64,000 nt of DNA from the NCBI RefSeq assembly GCF_000192225.1, contig NZ_GL872413.1:1597204-1661203 (forward strand). Reading direction: 5' to 3'. The notes beneath the pieces are model-generated. The model did not search any database. It was not told the DNA's origin and saw only the letters and a program-made list of their open reading frames with translations. Of the stretch, positions 1 to 9,013 are shown in pieces. A program made the translations under genes and the position numbers. Each line of letters opens with the position of its first letter. Within the stretch, counting starts at the first letter, position 1. The DNA is from Capnocytophaga sp. oral taxon 338 str. F0234 (GTDB lineage: Bacteria; Bacteroidota; Bacteroidia; Flavobacteriales; Flavobacteriaceae).

Positions 1-330
1 ACCTGTTTGTCGTTTGCAATAAATTCTGGTGATAATCCCTGAAAAGTGCTGTACTACTTTGCCGTATTGGTAGAACTTAATAGTAAGAGGCTGACCGAGC
101 AAGTCGCGGGAATGCTCCATAATGTACTCATTAAAAGCATCAAAAGAGTCTTCAGGGGTTTCAATAGTAAAAGTGTCGTGCTGGCAGTTGTATTGATGCA
201 GTTCTACCTTGTAGCTTTCTTTGGCTAAGAAGTCTTTGCCATTGGAACTGAGCAGACAGTAGACCACAGGATTAGTTTTATCTTCTAAAAACTCCTTGAA
301 GGTTTTGATTTTCATATCTTTCAATTCCAT
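1..330 (-). CDS. VgrG-like spike protein, N-terminal fragment (cut by window edge)
   Basis: The reading frame opens at an ATG (330-328) and runs without a stop to base 1, giving 110 residues; the rest lies outside the window. Its core reads YKVELHQYN, then LLGQPLTIKF and VVQHFSGIIT. That order matches the first beta-rich domain of VgrG/gp27-like spike proteins of Bacteroidota type VI secretion (T6SS-iii) or contractile injection systems, where a short strand pair is followed by a 'LG..LTI.F......F.GIIT' motif. A second in-frame ATG lies at 315. No other secretion gene is visible here. A weak promoter-like TTACTTTG lies about 30 bases upstream. The assignment rests on a short pattern from memory, so it is moderate. 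Confidence 0.5.
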   Translation of the reverse strand, partial: MELKDMKIKTFKEFLEDKTNPVVYCLLSSNGKDFLAKESYKVELHQYNCQHDTFTIETPEDSFDAFNEYIMEHSRDLLGQPLTIKFYQYGKVVQHFSGIITRIYCKRQTG

Positions 331-402
331 ACGCAATTGTGTTATTATTAAATTAAGAGCAAAGTAACGAAAAATAAGGCAATTAAACAAATTATTTTGA
401 AG

Positions 403-431
403 AAAAAAGCTGCTCATAAGAACAGCTTTTT
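403..431 (-). terminator. Rho-independent terminator of the pepP operon
   Basis: Arms AAAAAGCTG (404-412) and CAGCTTTTT (423-431) form a 9-bp hairpin. It lies about 20 bases past the pepP stop and has a T-rich tail on the minus strand. Confidence 0.7.
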
Positions 432-450
432 GTATTAACTATTTATAATT

Positions 451-2220
451 CTATATGGCTTTACATCTTTCCTTAAGCCAAGTACGTTGTTCCTCTCCCA
501 CCAAAGGGCTTAACTTTTCTTCTACCCATGAATTATAGTTATTAAGCCATTGACGTTCCTCCTGGGTTAAAAGAGCCACATCAATTGCACGAGTATCCAA
601 AGGACAAATAGTTAACGTTTCCAATCCATAGAAATCTCCAAATTCAGAAGAACCTTTCTTTTGGATAATAAATAAGTTTTCTATACGTATACCGTAGCGT
701 CCTTCACAGTATACACCTGGTTCATTAGAACATACCATGTGTTCTAACAAAGCAACATCTCTCAAGTCCTTACGTAAGCTTTGTGGTCCCTCATGTACAC
801 ATAAGTAGTTGCCCACACCATGACCTGTGCCATGACCATAATCTCGCATATTCTTCCATAAGATAGCCCTTGTAATAGCATCCAATTGCACTCCACGAGT
901 ACCTGTAGGGAATAAAGTAGTACTTAGGGTAATCATAGCCTTCATTGCCAAAGTATAATCTTTTTTGAATTCATCAGAGAATTTTCCTAAAGGCACTACA
1001 CGGGTAATATCTGTGGTTCCTTCTGTATAATGAGCTCCTGAATCAATGAGAATAGTTCCTTCTGCCTTTAGAGGTACTCCTGGCTTTTCAGTAGCATGAT
1101 GGTGTACAATGGCTCCGTTCCCTTGATAACCCACTATTTTAGCAAAACTATCTGCCAAATAGCCTTCTTGTTCAGAACGGAACTTATCAAGAATTTTTCC
1201 TAAAGAATACTCTGTAAGTTCTGTTTTTCCTATATTTTTATCCAACCAACAGAAGAAATTAGTCAAAGCTACTCCATCTTTTATCATTGCTTTACGGAAT
1301 CCTTCCAATTCTGTTTCATTCTTAACTGCTTTTAATAATTGAATTGGAGAGGCTTCTACATACAAAGTATTTTTATCCTCTATGGTGTTAAAAATAAATT
1401 GGTTTGCATCAGGGTTAAGTAATACAGTTTCCCCTTTTAGTGATATAATTTCCTTAAAGAAATCAGGATAATCCTTAAGTTCTATATGGTGTTTTTTGAG
1501 GTATTCTTTTACGGAATTATCGCACTTGTCAATAGCAGCAAAAAGTATTGCTTTTTCAGGAGTAATGCAAAGGTAGGAGAGAAACTCAGGATTGAATACA
1601 ATATCATTTCCACGAAGGTTAGTAACCCAAGCCACATCATCAAGAGCAGTTACAAGGAAACAAGTGATATTCTTCTCTTTCATTATTTTCCTTAGAGTAG
1701 CTATCTTACTGCTAGCGGACTCTCCTGTATACTTTTCAGGACGTACATATATAGATTGTCTTTCATCTTTAGGACGTTCCTTCCAGATTTTCTCAATAAG
1801 AGGTTTATCCACTAAGGAGATATTTTTTCTTCTCAAGACATTGGTAAGTAATTCCCAAGTATTATGAGGAGTACAAAGAGCATTACAACCTACTTTTGCT
1901 CCTTGAGGAAGTTCAGCTAACAACCATTGTTCGCTGATAGGGGCATCTTTTGTTCCTTCTATATAAAAGTCAACTTCTGTACCTGTAAGTTCATTCTTCG
2001 CCTGTACTAAGTAACGTCCATCTGTCCAAAGTACTGCTTTATCATGAGTGATAAATACATAACCAGCAGAACTATCAAAACCTGTAATCCATTTTCTTTC
2101 TTCCCAATACGGAGTAAAATACTCACTCATGTGAGGGTCTGCATTGAAAACTACAAAAGCATCTAAGCCATTGTTTTTCATTTCATTGCGTAACAATGAT
2201 AGTTTTTCTTTTGTTGTCAT
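451..2220 (-). CDS. pepP: Xaa-Pro aminopeptidase (M24B, three-domain aminopeptidase P)
   Basis: Cytosolic metallopeptidase that removes N-terminal residues preceding proline. At 589 aa it has the three-domain form typical of eukaryotic-type and Bacteroidota enzymes: two creatinase-like domains (about 1-150 and 165-310) and a C-terminal pita-bread domain. All five dinuclear-metal ligands can be read: D393 in LIDSGAH, D404 in TTDITR, H467 in GHGTGHG, E500 in NEPGVY and E514 in RIEN. No signal peptide is visible. The ATG lies 12 bases after the stop of the Smr-domain gene, so the two are probably co-transcribed from the promoter at 2818-2825 and end at the hairpin at 403-431. Confidence 0.93.
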   Translation of the reverse strand: MTTKEKLSLLRNEMKNNGLDAFVVFNADPHMSEYFTPYWEERKWITGFDSSAGYVFITHDKAVLWTDGRYLVQAKNELTGTEVDFYIEGTKDAPISEQWLLAELPQGAKVGCNALCTPHNTWELLTNVLRRKNISLVDKPLIEKIWKERPKDERQSIYVRPEKYTGESASSKIATLRKIMKEKNITCFLVTALDDVAWVTNLRGNDIVFNPEFLSYLCITPEKAILFAAIDKCDNSVKEYLKKHHIELKDYPDFFKEIISLKGETVLLNPDANQFIFNTIEDKNTLYVEASPIQLLKAVKNETELEGFRKAMIKDGVALTNFFCWLDKNIGKTELTEYSLGKILDKFRSEQEGYLADSFAKIVGYQGNGAIVHHHATEKPGVPLKAEGTILIDSGAHYTEGTTDITRVVPLGKFSDEFKKDYTLAMKAMITLSTTLFPTGTRGVQLDAITRAILWKNMRDYGHGTGHGVGNYLCVHEGPQSLRKDLRDVALLEHMVCSNEPGVYCEGRYGIRIENLFIIQKKGSSEFGDFYGLETLTICPLDTRAIDVALLTQEERQWLNNYNSWVEEKLSPLVGEEQRTWLKERCKAI

Positions 2221-2232
2221 TATTTTTATATT

Positions 2233-2769
2233 TTAAAATATGGTTTGCAAAAATACTTCCGTAGCTCCTATTCCATAACGAGCATAATCTGCATCTTGAT
2301 AAGATAAGTTTTTGTAACGGGAAAAAAGGGTCTCTAATTCTGCTTTAAGTACTCCCTCCCCTACTCCATGGATGAATACTACTCGGGGAATCTGCTTCTC
2401 TATAGCAAATTCTAATTGATGCTTTGCTACCTCTAATTGTTTGTTAAGCATATCATAATTAGACATTCCATGAGTACTAACTACTAATTTCTCTATATGC
2501 AGATCCACTTCCATAGGAGGAATTGCTTTTTTCTTTGCCTTTTTCCCTTTGAGTAAATAATTCTTATTACGTTTCTCCTCCTTAGGCAAGAAATTGGTCA
2601 TCTTATATGATATAGGAGAGTCTTTGTCTATTTTTATTAATTCATTAGCAGAAAATGCAAGAGTTATACCTTCATTTGTTTCTATATACACTTGCTGGGG
2701 AGTAATCTTAGTAACTATTCCTTCAATAAGTTCATCTATAACTTCTACTACATCTCCTACTTCTAACAT
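2233..2769 (-). CDS. DUF2027-type protein with C-terminal Smr domain
   Basis: This 178-aa protein starts with a small barrel-like segment (MLEVGDVVEVID..GIVTKI, about 1-50), then a lysine-rich linker (KKGKKAKKKAI region, about 70-85). It ends in an Smr (small MutS-related) domain with the signature VDLHIEKL near residue 90 and VVFIHGVGEGVLK near 130. Smr domains are nucleases or nucleic-acid binders found at the end of MutS2 and as stand-alone proteins. Bacteroidota carry this fused form; the true substrate is unknown. First gene of a two-gene unit with pepP, preceded by a clear TACCTTTG element. Confidence 0.85.
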   Translation of the reverse strand: MLEVGDVVEVIDELIEGIVTKITPQQVYIETNEGITLAFSANELIKIDKDSPISYKMTNFLPKEEKRNKNYLLKGKKAKKKAIPPMEVDLHIEKLVVSTHGMSNYDMLNKQLEVAKHQLEFAIEKQIPRVVFIHGVGEGVLKAELETLFSRYKNLSYQDADYARYGIGATEVFLQTIF

Positions 2770-2817
2770 GGTTTTAATTTTATATTCTTTGATTTTCAGA
2801 GAATTCTAAACCATTTG

Positions 2818-2825
2818 CAAAGGTA
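2818..2825 (-). promoter_or_regulatory. Promoter -7 element (TACCTTTG) for smr-pepP
   Basis: Exact match to the Bacteroidota housekeeping-sigma element TAnnTTTG, read on the minus strand 48 bases before the Smr-gene ATG. Confidence 0.65.
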
Positions 2826-2927
2826 ATAATTTTTAGAAAAAGAAACAATTTTTTTTACATTAAATTTTTCTGACAAGTTGCAGATAAATAAAATCTTAAT
2901 AGATATCTCTACCTCAATAAAAAGATG

Positions 2928-2935
2928 TATCTTTG
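2928..2935 (+). promoter_or_regulatory. Promoter -7 element (TATCTTTG) for S41 protease
   Basis: Exact TAnnTTTG element 20 bases before the ATG at 2956. It excludes the longer reading frame that begins upstream with TTG at 2878, because that start would precede the promoter. Confidence 0.7.
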
Positions 2936-2955
2936 CAAAATATTTATCAAATCCA

Positions 2956-4431
2956 ATGATTAAAAAATATTTATTTCTCTTTATATCAATATTTTTCCTC
3001 ATCTCCTGTAGTAAGATAGAAGATGATAGTTATTTAGAAGAAGCTACTAAAAAAGCTGAAGCTAAAGACCCTGCTTATAAAATAAAAGATTTTATATGGA
3101 AAGGACTAAATGAGTATTATTTGTGGCAACCTCAGGTGGCTGACCTATCCGATAATCGTTTTGATAGATCCCCTGCTGCCACCAATGCAACTAACTCTAC
3201 CTATGTAAATTATCTAAAGAATTTCAGTTCTCCACGGGATTTATTCAATACTCTACTCTATAATACTTATGACACTTATGGCGATCGATTTAGCTTTATT
3301 ACCGATAATTATAAGGAATTAGAAGATGAACTACAAGGGAGTACTCTAAGTACGGGTATGGATTTTAGCATTGCACAAATTCAGGATTTGAATAATGTCA
3401 TCATTGGTTATGTACACTATGTAATTCCTAATTCCGACGCTGAAAAACAAGGAGTTAAGCGTGGAGATATTTTTCTAAAAGTAGATGGACAAACACTTAC
3501 TATAAGCAATTATAGGCAACTGCTCTCTAACCAAAAAACAAGTCTTACCTTCTCTTTCTATACCATAGAAAATGGAGAATTTGCCTTTTCAGCAAATAAA
3601 ACAATCTCCCAACTCCCTCTCCAAGAAAATCCTATACTCATACATAAAATTATCTCAAATAGAGAAAAAAAGATAGGTTATTTACTCTATAATTCATTCT
3701 TAAGCAAGTATGACAAACAGCTAAATAATGTATTTGGAGAATTTAAAGCTAATGGGATTACTGACCTTATTCTTGACTTTCGCTATAATCCAGGAGGAAG
3801 TGTACAAACAGCTATCTACTTAGCCAGTATGGTTGCAGGGACAGATACACAAAAGATATTTGTAAAACAGACCCCCAATCCCAAAATGAAAAATCGCTGG
3901 AAGAGTGATTACTCTTTTGAGAATAACATTGCTGGAGTTCCTATCAATACTTTAAATCTTTCTAAGGTGTATATCCTTACCTCTAATCATACAGCATCCG
4001 CATCTGAACTTATTATCAATGGGCTTAAGCCTTACCTAACAGTAGTGCAGATAGGAGATACTACTGTAGGAAAGAATTTAGCCTCCATTACCATAAAGGA
4101 CACTAAAAATCCTAATAATAAATGGGCAATGCAACCTATTGTACTTCGATCAGAGAATGCCAATGGTTTTGGAGAATATCAAACGGGAATAGAACCCGAT
4201 TTTTATATAAGAGAAAGGCTTAGTTCATTAGGAACTCTGGGAGATGAAAAGGAACCACTTCTTGCCAAGGCGATAGAAGAAATCACAGGGATTCCACCCC
4301 TTAGCGCTTCCACGAGGAGTAATCGCATAAGGAAACCAATAATAGATTTCTCCTTAAAGGAAATTGACAATTCCAAAAGCCATACTCCTTATTATAACCG
4401 AATGTATATAGATAATCCTTCAACTAAATAA
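2956..4431 (+). CDS. S41-family (C-terminal processing-type) serine protease, lipoprotein
   Basis: Chosen start gives a 491-aa protein with a lipoprotein signal (MIKKYLFLF..FLISCS, lipid-modified Cys about residue 18), so it probably sits in an envelope membrane facing the periplasm. After an N-terminal domain comes a PDZ domain (about 115-205: STGMDF, SDAEKQGVKRGDIFLKVDG), then the tail-specific-protease fold with DLILDFRYNPGG. The catalytic Ser lies in HTASASEL and the general-base Lys in TVGKN, about 25 residues later, the S41 Ser-Lys dyad. The substrate is unknown. The stop is separated from the menB ATG by one base, so the two are probably translated together although functionally unrelated. 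Confidence 0.88.
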   Translation: MIKKYLFLFISIFFLISCSKIEDDSYLEEATKKAEAKDPAYKIKDFIWKGLNEYYLWQPQVADLSDNRFDRSPAATNATNSTYVNYLKNFSSPRDLFNTLLYNTYDTYGDRFSFITDNYKELEDELQGSTLSTGMDFSIAQIQDLNNVIIGYVHYVIPNSDAEKQGVKRGDIFLKVDGQTLTISNYRQLLSNQKTSLTFSFYTIENGEFAFSANKTISQLPLQENPILIHKIISNREKKIGYLLYNSFLSKYDKQLNNVFGEFKANGITDLILDFRYNPGGSVQTAIYLASMVAGTDTQKIFVKQTPNPKMKNRWKSDYSFENNIAGVPINTLNLSKVYILTSNHTASASELIINGLKPYLTVVQIGDTTVGKNLASITIKDTKNPNNKWAMQPIVLRSENANGFGEYQTGIEPDFYIRERLSSLGTLGDEKEPLLAKAIEEITGIPPLSASTRSNRIRKPIIDFSLKEIDNSKSHTPYYNRMYIDNPSTK

Positions 4432-4432
4432 C

Positions 4433-5278
4433 ATGACAAAAGAAATCTCTTGGCAAGTAGCCAAAAATTACCAGGACATTACCTACAAGAAATGTCAAGG
4501 AGTAGCCCGTATTGCCTTCAATCGCCCAGAAGTAAGAAATGCATTTCGCCCACGTACAACTTCTGAACTCATCGATGCTCTAAGAGATGCTACTGAAGAT
4601 ACTTCTATTGGTTGCGTACTTATCTCTGCTGAAGGTCCTTCACCAAAAGATGGTGTGTGGTCATTCTGTAGTGGAGGTGATCAATGTGTACGGGGCAAAC
4701 AGGGGTATGTAGGAGATGATGGCGCCCACAGGCTCAACATACTTGAGGCACAACGTCTTATTCGTTTCATGCCTAAAGTAGTAATTGCTGTAGTACCTGG
4801 CTGGGCAGTAGGTGGTGGACATAGCCTACATGTAGTATGCGACCTCACCTTAGCCAGTCGAGAACACGCTATCTTTAAACAGACTGATACAGATGTTGCT
4901 AGTTTTGATGCTGGATACGGTTCCGCTTACTTGGCTAAAATGGTAGGACAAAAGAAGGCTCGTGAGATTTTTTTCTTAGGTAGAAACTATTCTGCACAAG
5001 AAGCCTTTGAGATGGGAATGGTCAACGCTGTAATCCCACATGAAGAATTGGAAAGTACTGCCTTCGAATGGGCACAAGAAATCCTTCACAAATCTCCTAC
5101 AGCTATCAAAATGGCAAAATATGCCATGAACCTTACGGATGATGGCATGGTGGGTCAACAGATATTCGCAGGAGAAGCTACTCGCCTTGCTTATATGACT
5201 GATGAAGCTCAAGAAGGTCGTGATGCTTTCCTTCAAAAGCGTAAACCTAACTTTGAAAAAAAATGGATTCCTAATTAA
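4433..5278 (+). CDS. menB: 1,4-dihydroxy-2-naphthoyl-CoA synthase
   Basis: Crotonase-fold enzyme of menaquinone synthesis that closes the second ring of o-succinylbenzoyl-CoA. The 281-aa length is typical. Family motifs are clear: FNRPEVRNAFRP near the N-terminus, FCSGGDQ (oxyanion/active-site loop), PGWAVGGGHSLHVVCD and FDAGYGSAYLAKMVGQ with the conserved Asp. It implies a menaquinone-based respiratory chain. No other men genes lie in the window. It follows the S41 protease gene after one base and converges on hflX, whose stop is 5 bases beyond; no clear hairpin separates the two. Confidence 0.95.
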   Translation: MTKEISWQVAKNYQDITYKKCQGVARIAFNRPEVRNAFRPRTTSELIDALRDATEDTSIGCVLISAEGPSPKDGVWSFCSGGDQCVRGKQGYVGDDGAHRLNILEAQRLIRFMPKVVIAVVPGWAVGGGHSLHVVCDLTLASREHAIFKQTDTDVASFDAGYGSAYLAKMVGQKKAREIFFLGRNYSAQEAFEMGMVNAVIPHEELESTAFEWAQEILHKSPTAIKMAKYAMNLTDDGMVGQQIFAGEATRLAYMTDEAQEGRDAFLQKRKPNFEKKWIPN

Positions 5279-5283
5279 AATTC

Positions 5284-6489
5284 TTATTCTTCTATCTCAG
5301 GATATAGAAAGTTATTGTAAGGGAAACGTGTAATGTGTATTTCCCTTACTTTTTTATATACCTTTTCCCTAAACTCTTGAATATTTTCCTTATTAAGAGC
5401 GGAAATAAAAATAACATCTCCATTCATACGGTTCATCCATGTTTGCTTCCATTCCTCAAGCGAAAAATGCCGAGAAGTTTTCTCTATCATAAGATCATCA
5501 TCTTCTATAGTTTGGTGTGTATAAGCATCTATTTTATTGAAAACCATTATAGTAGGTTTATTGATACTCTTAATCTCTCCTAATATTTGATTCACAGAAG
5601 CTATATGTTCTTCAAAATTCGGATGAGAAATATCCACAATATGCAAAAGCAAATCCGCATCACGTACCTCATCAAGAGTACTTTTAAAGGATTCAATAAG
5701 TTGTGTTGGTAGTTTTCGTATAAAACCTACTGTATCACTGAGTAAGAAAGGTAAATTACCAATAACCACCTTACGCACAGTGGTATCCAAGGTAGCAAAA
5801 AGTTTATTTTCCGCAAATACTTCACTCTTACTAATAAGATTCATCAAAGTAGACTTTCCTACATTAGTATATCCAATAAGAGCAACTCGTACCAAGGCTC
5901 CACGATTACTGCGCTGAGTGGACATTTGTCTATCAATCGTTTCTAGCTTTTTCTTAAGCAATGCTATACGATCACGTACAATACGGCGGTCAGTTTCTAT
6001 TTCTGTTTCTCCAGGTCCTCGCATTCCTATCCCTCCTCGTTGACGCTCAAGGTGGGTCCAAAGTCCTGTAAGCCGTGGCAGCAGATATTCATATTGGGCA
6101 AGCTCCACTTGAGTACGTGCATAGCTTGTCTGCGCTCGTTGAGCAAATATATCTAAAATGAGCGTTGTTCTATCTAAGACTTTTATACGTAAGATTTTCT
6201 CTATATTATTCTGCTGAGCAGGGGTAAGCTCATCATCAAAGATAACAGCTCCTATTTCATTTTCTTCTACGAACTGGATAAGTTCGTCCATTTTTCCTGT
6301 TCCTATAAAAGTTTTTGGATTGGGAGTCTCCAAACGCTGAGTGAATCTTTTGACCACTTCTCCTCCAGCTGTATAGGTAAGAAACTCTAACTCATCCAAA
6401 TATTCATGAGATTTCTCTTCATTCTGAGTAGTAGTAATTACCCCAACTAAAACTACTCTTTCATAATCTAAATTCTTCTTTTCAAGCAC
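5284..6489 (-). CDS. hflX: Ribosome-associated GTPase HflX
   Basis: 401-aa OBG-like GTPase that binds the 50S subunit and helps split stalled or stress-damaged ribosomes. The N-terminal glycine-rich domain (about 1-190, including GTGKMDEL and the signature RGGIGMRGPGETEIE) precedes the G domain: G1 GYTNVGKS (206-213), G3 DTVGFI and G4 NKID. The start is a GTG (6489-6487). A TATTTTTG element ends only five bases before it, so this gene may have its own leaderless promoter although it also follows the DUF4836 gene by 35 bases on the same strand. Confidence 0.94.
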   Translation of the reverse strand: MLEKKNLDYERVVLVGVITTTQNEEKSHEYLDELEFLTYTAGGEVVKRFTQRLETPNPKTFIGTGKMDELIQFVEENEIGAVIFDDELTPAQQNNIEKILRIKVLDRTTLILDIFAQRAQTSYARTQVELAQYEYLLPRLTGLWTHLERQRGGIGMRGPGETEIETDRRIVRDRIALLKKKLETIDRQMSTQRSNRGALVRVALIGYTNVGKSTLMNLISKSEVFAENKLFATLDTTVRKVVIGNLPFLLSDTVGFIRKLPTQLIESFKSTLDEVRDADLLLHIVDISHPNFEEHIASVNQILGEIKSINKPTIMVFNKIDAYTHQTIEDDDLMIEKTSRHFSLEEWKQTWMNRMNGDVIFISALNKENIQEFREKVYKKVREIHITRFPYNNFLYPEIEE

Positions 6490-6494
6490 TATTT

Positions 6495-6502
6495 CAAAAA
6501 TA
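6495..6502 (-). promoter_or_regulatory. Possible promoter -7 element (TATTTTTG) abutting hflX
   Basis: Matches TAnnTTTG on the minus strand, five bases before the GTG of hflX. No convincing TTG at -33 is visible and the region is very T-rich, so chance is a real alternative. Confidence 0.4.
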
Positions 6503-6524
6503 TTATTTTTTTAATATATTTTTT

Positions 6525-8243
6525 TTATTCTATTGACTTATCAATCATTTTAAGAAGGGTATATAAGCTATTTTGTTCTGTATTCCTCAAATTCAAAATA
6601 AATTGAGTAGCGTAATCACCTCGCTGTTTTACCTCCATGTCCTTTAGGATATCTTTCCAGATACTTAATAAATATTGTTCCTGTCTGTTTTGTTCCTTCT
6701 TTATCTCATCTTTTACAATCTGAGGATAAGTATCATAGTCTAGATTAACATATCCATAAAAGTTATTCTTCATTATTTGTTGTGCAATAGTAGCCTTTGC
6801 AAGACTCCTATCCTTATCATAACCTTTCTTTAGAAAAGCATCTACACCACTTTTATCATTACTTATAAAGAGATATTTCTCATTATATGCTATATATATA
6901 GTAATATCATCCTTAGTTAAAGTATAATATCCATTTTCTTTTTTAAGCAATCTTGAATAACTCTTTTTAAGTTGTCTCTCTATAAATTCCTTATTTTTAA
7001 TATCCATCACAAAGCTAACCAATGGGGTAAGTATCTCCTCTGTTTTCTCTACATAATGATCTTCATACAAATCTTCTTCTTGATTGTCCTCCCCTGAGAT
7101 GGCTATATTAGAATCCTCATTATCATCCTCATCTGTATCCAGATCAAACTCTTCATATACTTTATGGGTATAACTTTTTCTTTCAAAACCTGAGATTGTA
7201 AATATCGCACTTCCGCCAAGAGTATTGAAGAAATCTTCCAACTTAGTACCTGTTCCCATAAGGAAAACCGATTCCATTAAGGTAAATATACTCTGTTCTT
7301 TAAGATATTTGTAATACAAAGGCATGTTAATAGAAAAACTTCCTGCAAGATAAGACTCTTTAGGAAGAAAATTTAATAATTCTGCATTGAATTTATTCTT
7401 CCAAAACTTATATTTTTCTAATTTCTTTTTGAATTCCTCATTTGCATTCAGAGCTGTGGTTAAAGTAATATTCTCATCAGCAAAATCCAAATAGAAAGAA
7501 AGAGAGCTAGAGCGTATGTCAAGGTCAGACATATTTCTTACTTCATCAAGAGAGGTATCCGTATCAGATCCTAAATCCTCTATTAATCTCCCAGAAACCC
7601 AAACACTTATTTCTTCTTTTTTATCATAAAAATCCTTAAAGTCCTTATTTGAAGAGATTTGCTCTTTTTTATCAAGATGAAATAGTTTAGCAAATATCTC
7701 CTCCAATCTGTCATTTTGTTCTACAGCAGAAAGTAGAAGTATTTTATCTTCATCCCAGCCCACAAGTTCTTTCTGAGTAAAAAAGAAGGAGTAATCTTTT
7801 GCATTTTCAATAGTAACATTTGTCTCTGTAGCTTCAGCTATACGCTTTGCAAAATCTGTAAACTTACCTTTATCTCTTACCTGAGCGGAAACTCCTACAT
7901 AATCTTGATGAGTCTCATCTGAGAATTGGCTATAGCGATAGATAAAGATATCTTCCTTTATATCAATTCCTGACACTTTGTAATTCTCTATAAACTCTGA
8001 AAAAATCTTTTCAAGTTTTTTATTTTCTGACTTTACTTCATCTTGGAATTTCTTAAATATCTTTAATTCCTTTGCTTTTTTCAAATTTGCCTTTTCTCCT
8101 AATGAATAAAGATTTATGGAAGCGACTACTGTTGCTTCCTTAGGTACTGCAGACAAACTCTTTGGGGTATTAGAGCAAGATAATATAAATAAAGTAATGA
8201 TTCCCAATAATATATACTGAGAAAGAGAAGAAAGTACTTTCAT
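6525..8243 (-). CDS. DUF4836-family lipoprotein
   Basis: 572-aa protein with a lipoprotein signal (ITLFILSCSN, Cys about 23), followed by the phrase VPKEATVVASIN that opens DUF4836 proteins ('P.da..v..in'). Function is unknown. The sequence is rich in Lys, Glu and Asp. A strongly acidic, probably disordered segment around residues 365-400 (DTDEDDNEDS, EEDLYEDHYVEK) interrupts the fold. Probably anchored in a cell-envelope membrane. It lies between rsmI-like (56 bases upstream) and hflX, apparently in one minus-strand transcription unit. Confidence 0.75.
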   Translation of the reverse strand: MKVLSSLSQYILLGIITLFILSCSNTPKSLSAVPKEATVVASINLYSLGEKANLKKAKELKIFKKFQDEVKSENKKLEKIFSEFIENYKVSGIDIKEDIFIYRYSQFSDETHQDYVGVSAQVRDKGKFTDFAKRIAEATETNVTIENAKDYSFFFTQKELVGWDEDKILLLSAVEQNDRLEEIFAKLFHLDKKEQISSNKDFKDFYDKKEEISVWVSGRLIEDLGSDTDTSLDEVRNMSDLDIRSSSLSFYLDFADENITLTTALNANEEFKKKLEKYKFWKNKFNAELLNFLPKESYLAGSFSINMPLYYKYLKEQSIFTLMESVFLMGTGTKLEDFFNTLGGSAIFTISGFERKSYTHKVYEEFDLDTDEDDNEDSNIAISGEDNQEEDLYEDHYVEKTEEILTPLVSFVMDIKNKEFIERQLKKSYSRLLKKENGYYTLTKDDITIYIAYNEKYLFISNDKSGVDAFLKKGYDKDRSLAKATIAQQIMKNNFYGYVNLDYDTYPQIVKDEIKKEQNRQEQYLLSIWKDILKDMEVKQRGDYATQFILNLRNTEQNSLYTLLKMIDKSIE

Positions 8244-8298
8244 ATTCTTAAATTTATTATTTCAGGAGACAAAAATAGAAAAAAAATACTAATTATTA

Positions 8299-9012
8299 TT
8301 AATAAATAATAAAAATTGTTGGGCGCTTATGAATATTTATTTCTTTAACACGACGCTTCCATTCCCTTATTGTATAAGTATGAATGAATTCCTCAGGAAG
8401 AGTTATATCACAAGCAATACAAAGAGCCGTTTGCGGTGCTAATATCTGTAACATTTCTTGCAAAAGGGATTCATTTCTATAAGGAGTTTCTATAAATGAT
8501 TGGGATTGATGTTCTTCTTTTGCTCTTCTCTCCAATTTTCTAAGAATTATTCTTCGCTCATTTTTATCTATAGGTAAATATCCGTTAAAGGCAAAGGATT
8601 GTCCATTCATCCCACTTGCCATTAATGAAAGAAGTAAAGAAGAAGGTCCCACTAAAGGGATCACACGAATTCCTTTTTGGTGAGCTATATGTACTATTTC
8701 ACTTCCTGGATCAGCAATAGCTGGACAACCTGCATCTGAAATTATCCCTGTAGGAAATCCTGACAAGCAATAGGACAAATATGTTTGTTTATCTTCTATT
8801 GCAGTATGTTTGTTCAATGGAAAAAGCTCAAGAAGGTCTTGAGATTTTTCAGGAGCTATTTGTTTTATAAACCGTCTCGCATTTTTCTCATTTTCTACTA
8901 TAAAATGGTTACACAAAAGAACTATTTCTTTAACTTTGAGTGGAAGTACTTCAGTAACTCTAACTTCCCCTAACATATTAGGTATCAAATATAAATCTCC
9001 TAAAGTCCTCAT
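8299..9012 (-). CDS. RsmI-like SAM-dependent tetrapyrrole-methylase-family protein
   Basis: 237-aa protein of the fold that includes RsmI, the 16S rRNA C1402 2'-O-methyltransferase. It starts GDLYLIPNMLGE where true RsmI has a 'GtLylVaTPiGN' motif. It retains GIISDAGCPAIADPG (SAM-binding), VIPLVGPSSLLLSLMASG and FIETPYRN (RsmI-type 'FyEsPhR'). At 237 aa it is shorter than E. coli RsmI (about 285 aa) and appears to lack the C-terminal extension. Bacteroidota commonly encode such a short paralogue, so the rRNA target is not certain. Its ATG lies one base past the stop of the SanA-like gene. Confidence 0.8.
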   Translation of the reverse strand: MRTLGDLYLIPNMLGEVRVTEVLPLKVKEIVLLCNHFIVENEKNARRFIKQIAPEKSQDLLELFPLNKHTAIEDKQTYLSYCLSGFPTGIISDAGCPAIADPGSEIVHIAHQKGIRVIPLVGPSSLLLSLMASGMNGQSFAFNGYLPIDKNERRIILRKLERRAKEEHQSQSFIETPYRNESLLQEMLQILAPQTALCIACDITLPEEFIHTYTIREWKRRVKEINIHKRPTIFIIY

Positions 9013-9013
9013 T

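Noticed and set aside
46-228. Plus-strand 60-codon frame
   Set aside because: It lies antisense inside the VgrG-like fragment and shows no domain or promoter.
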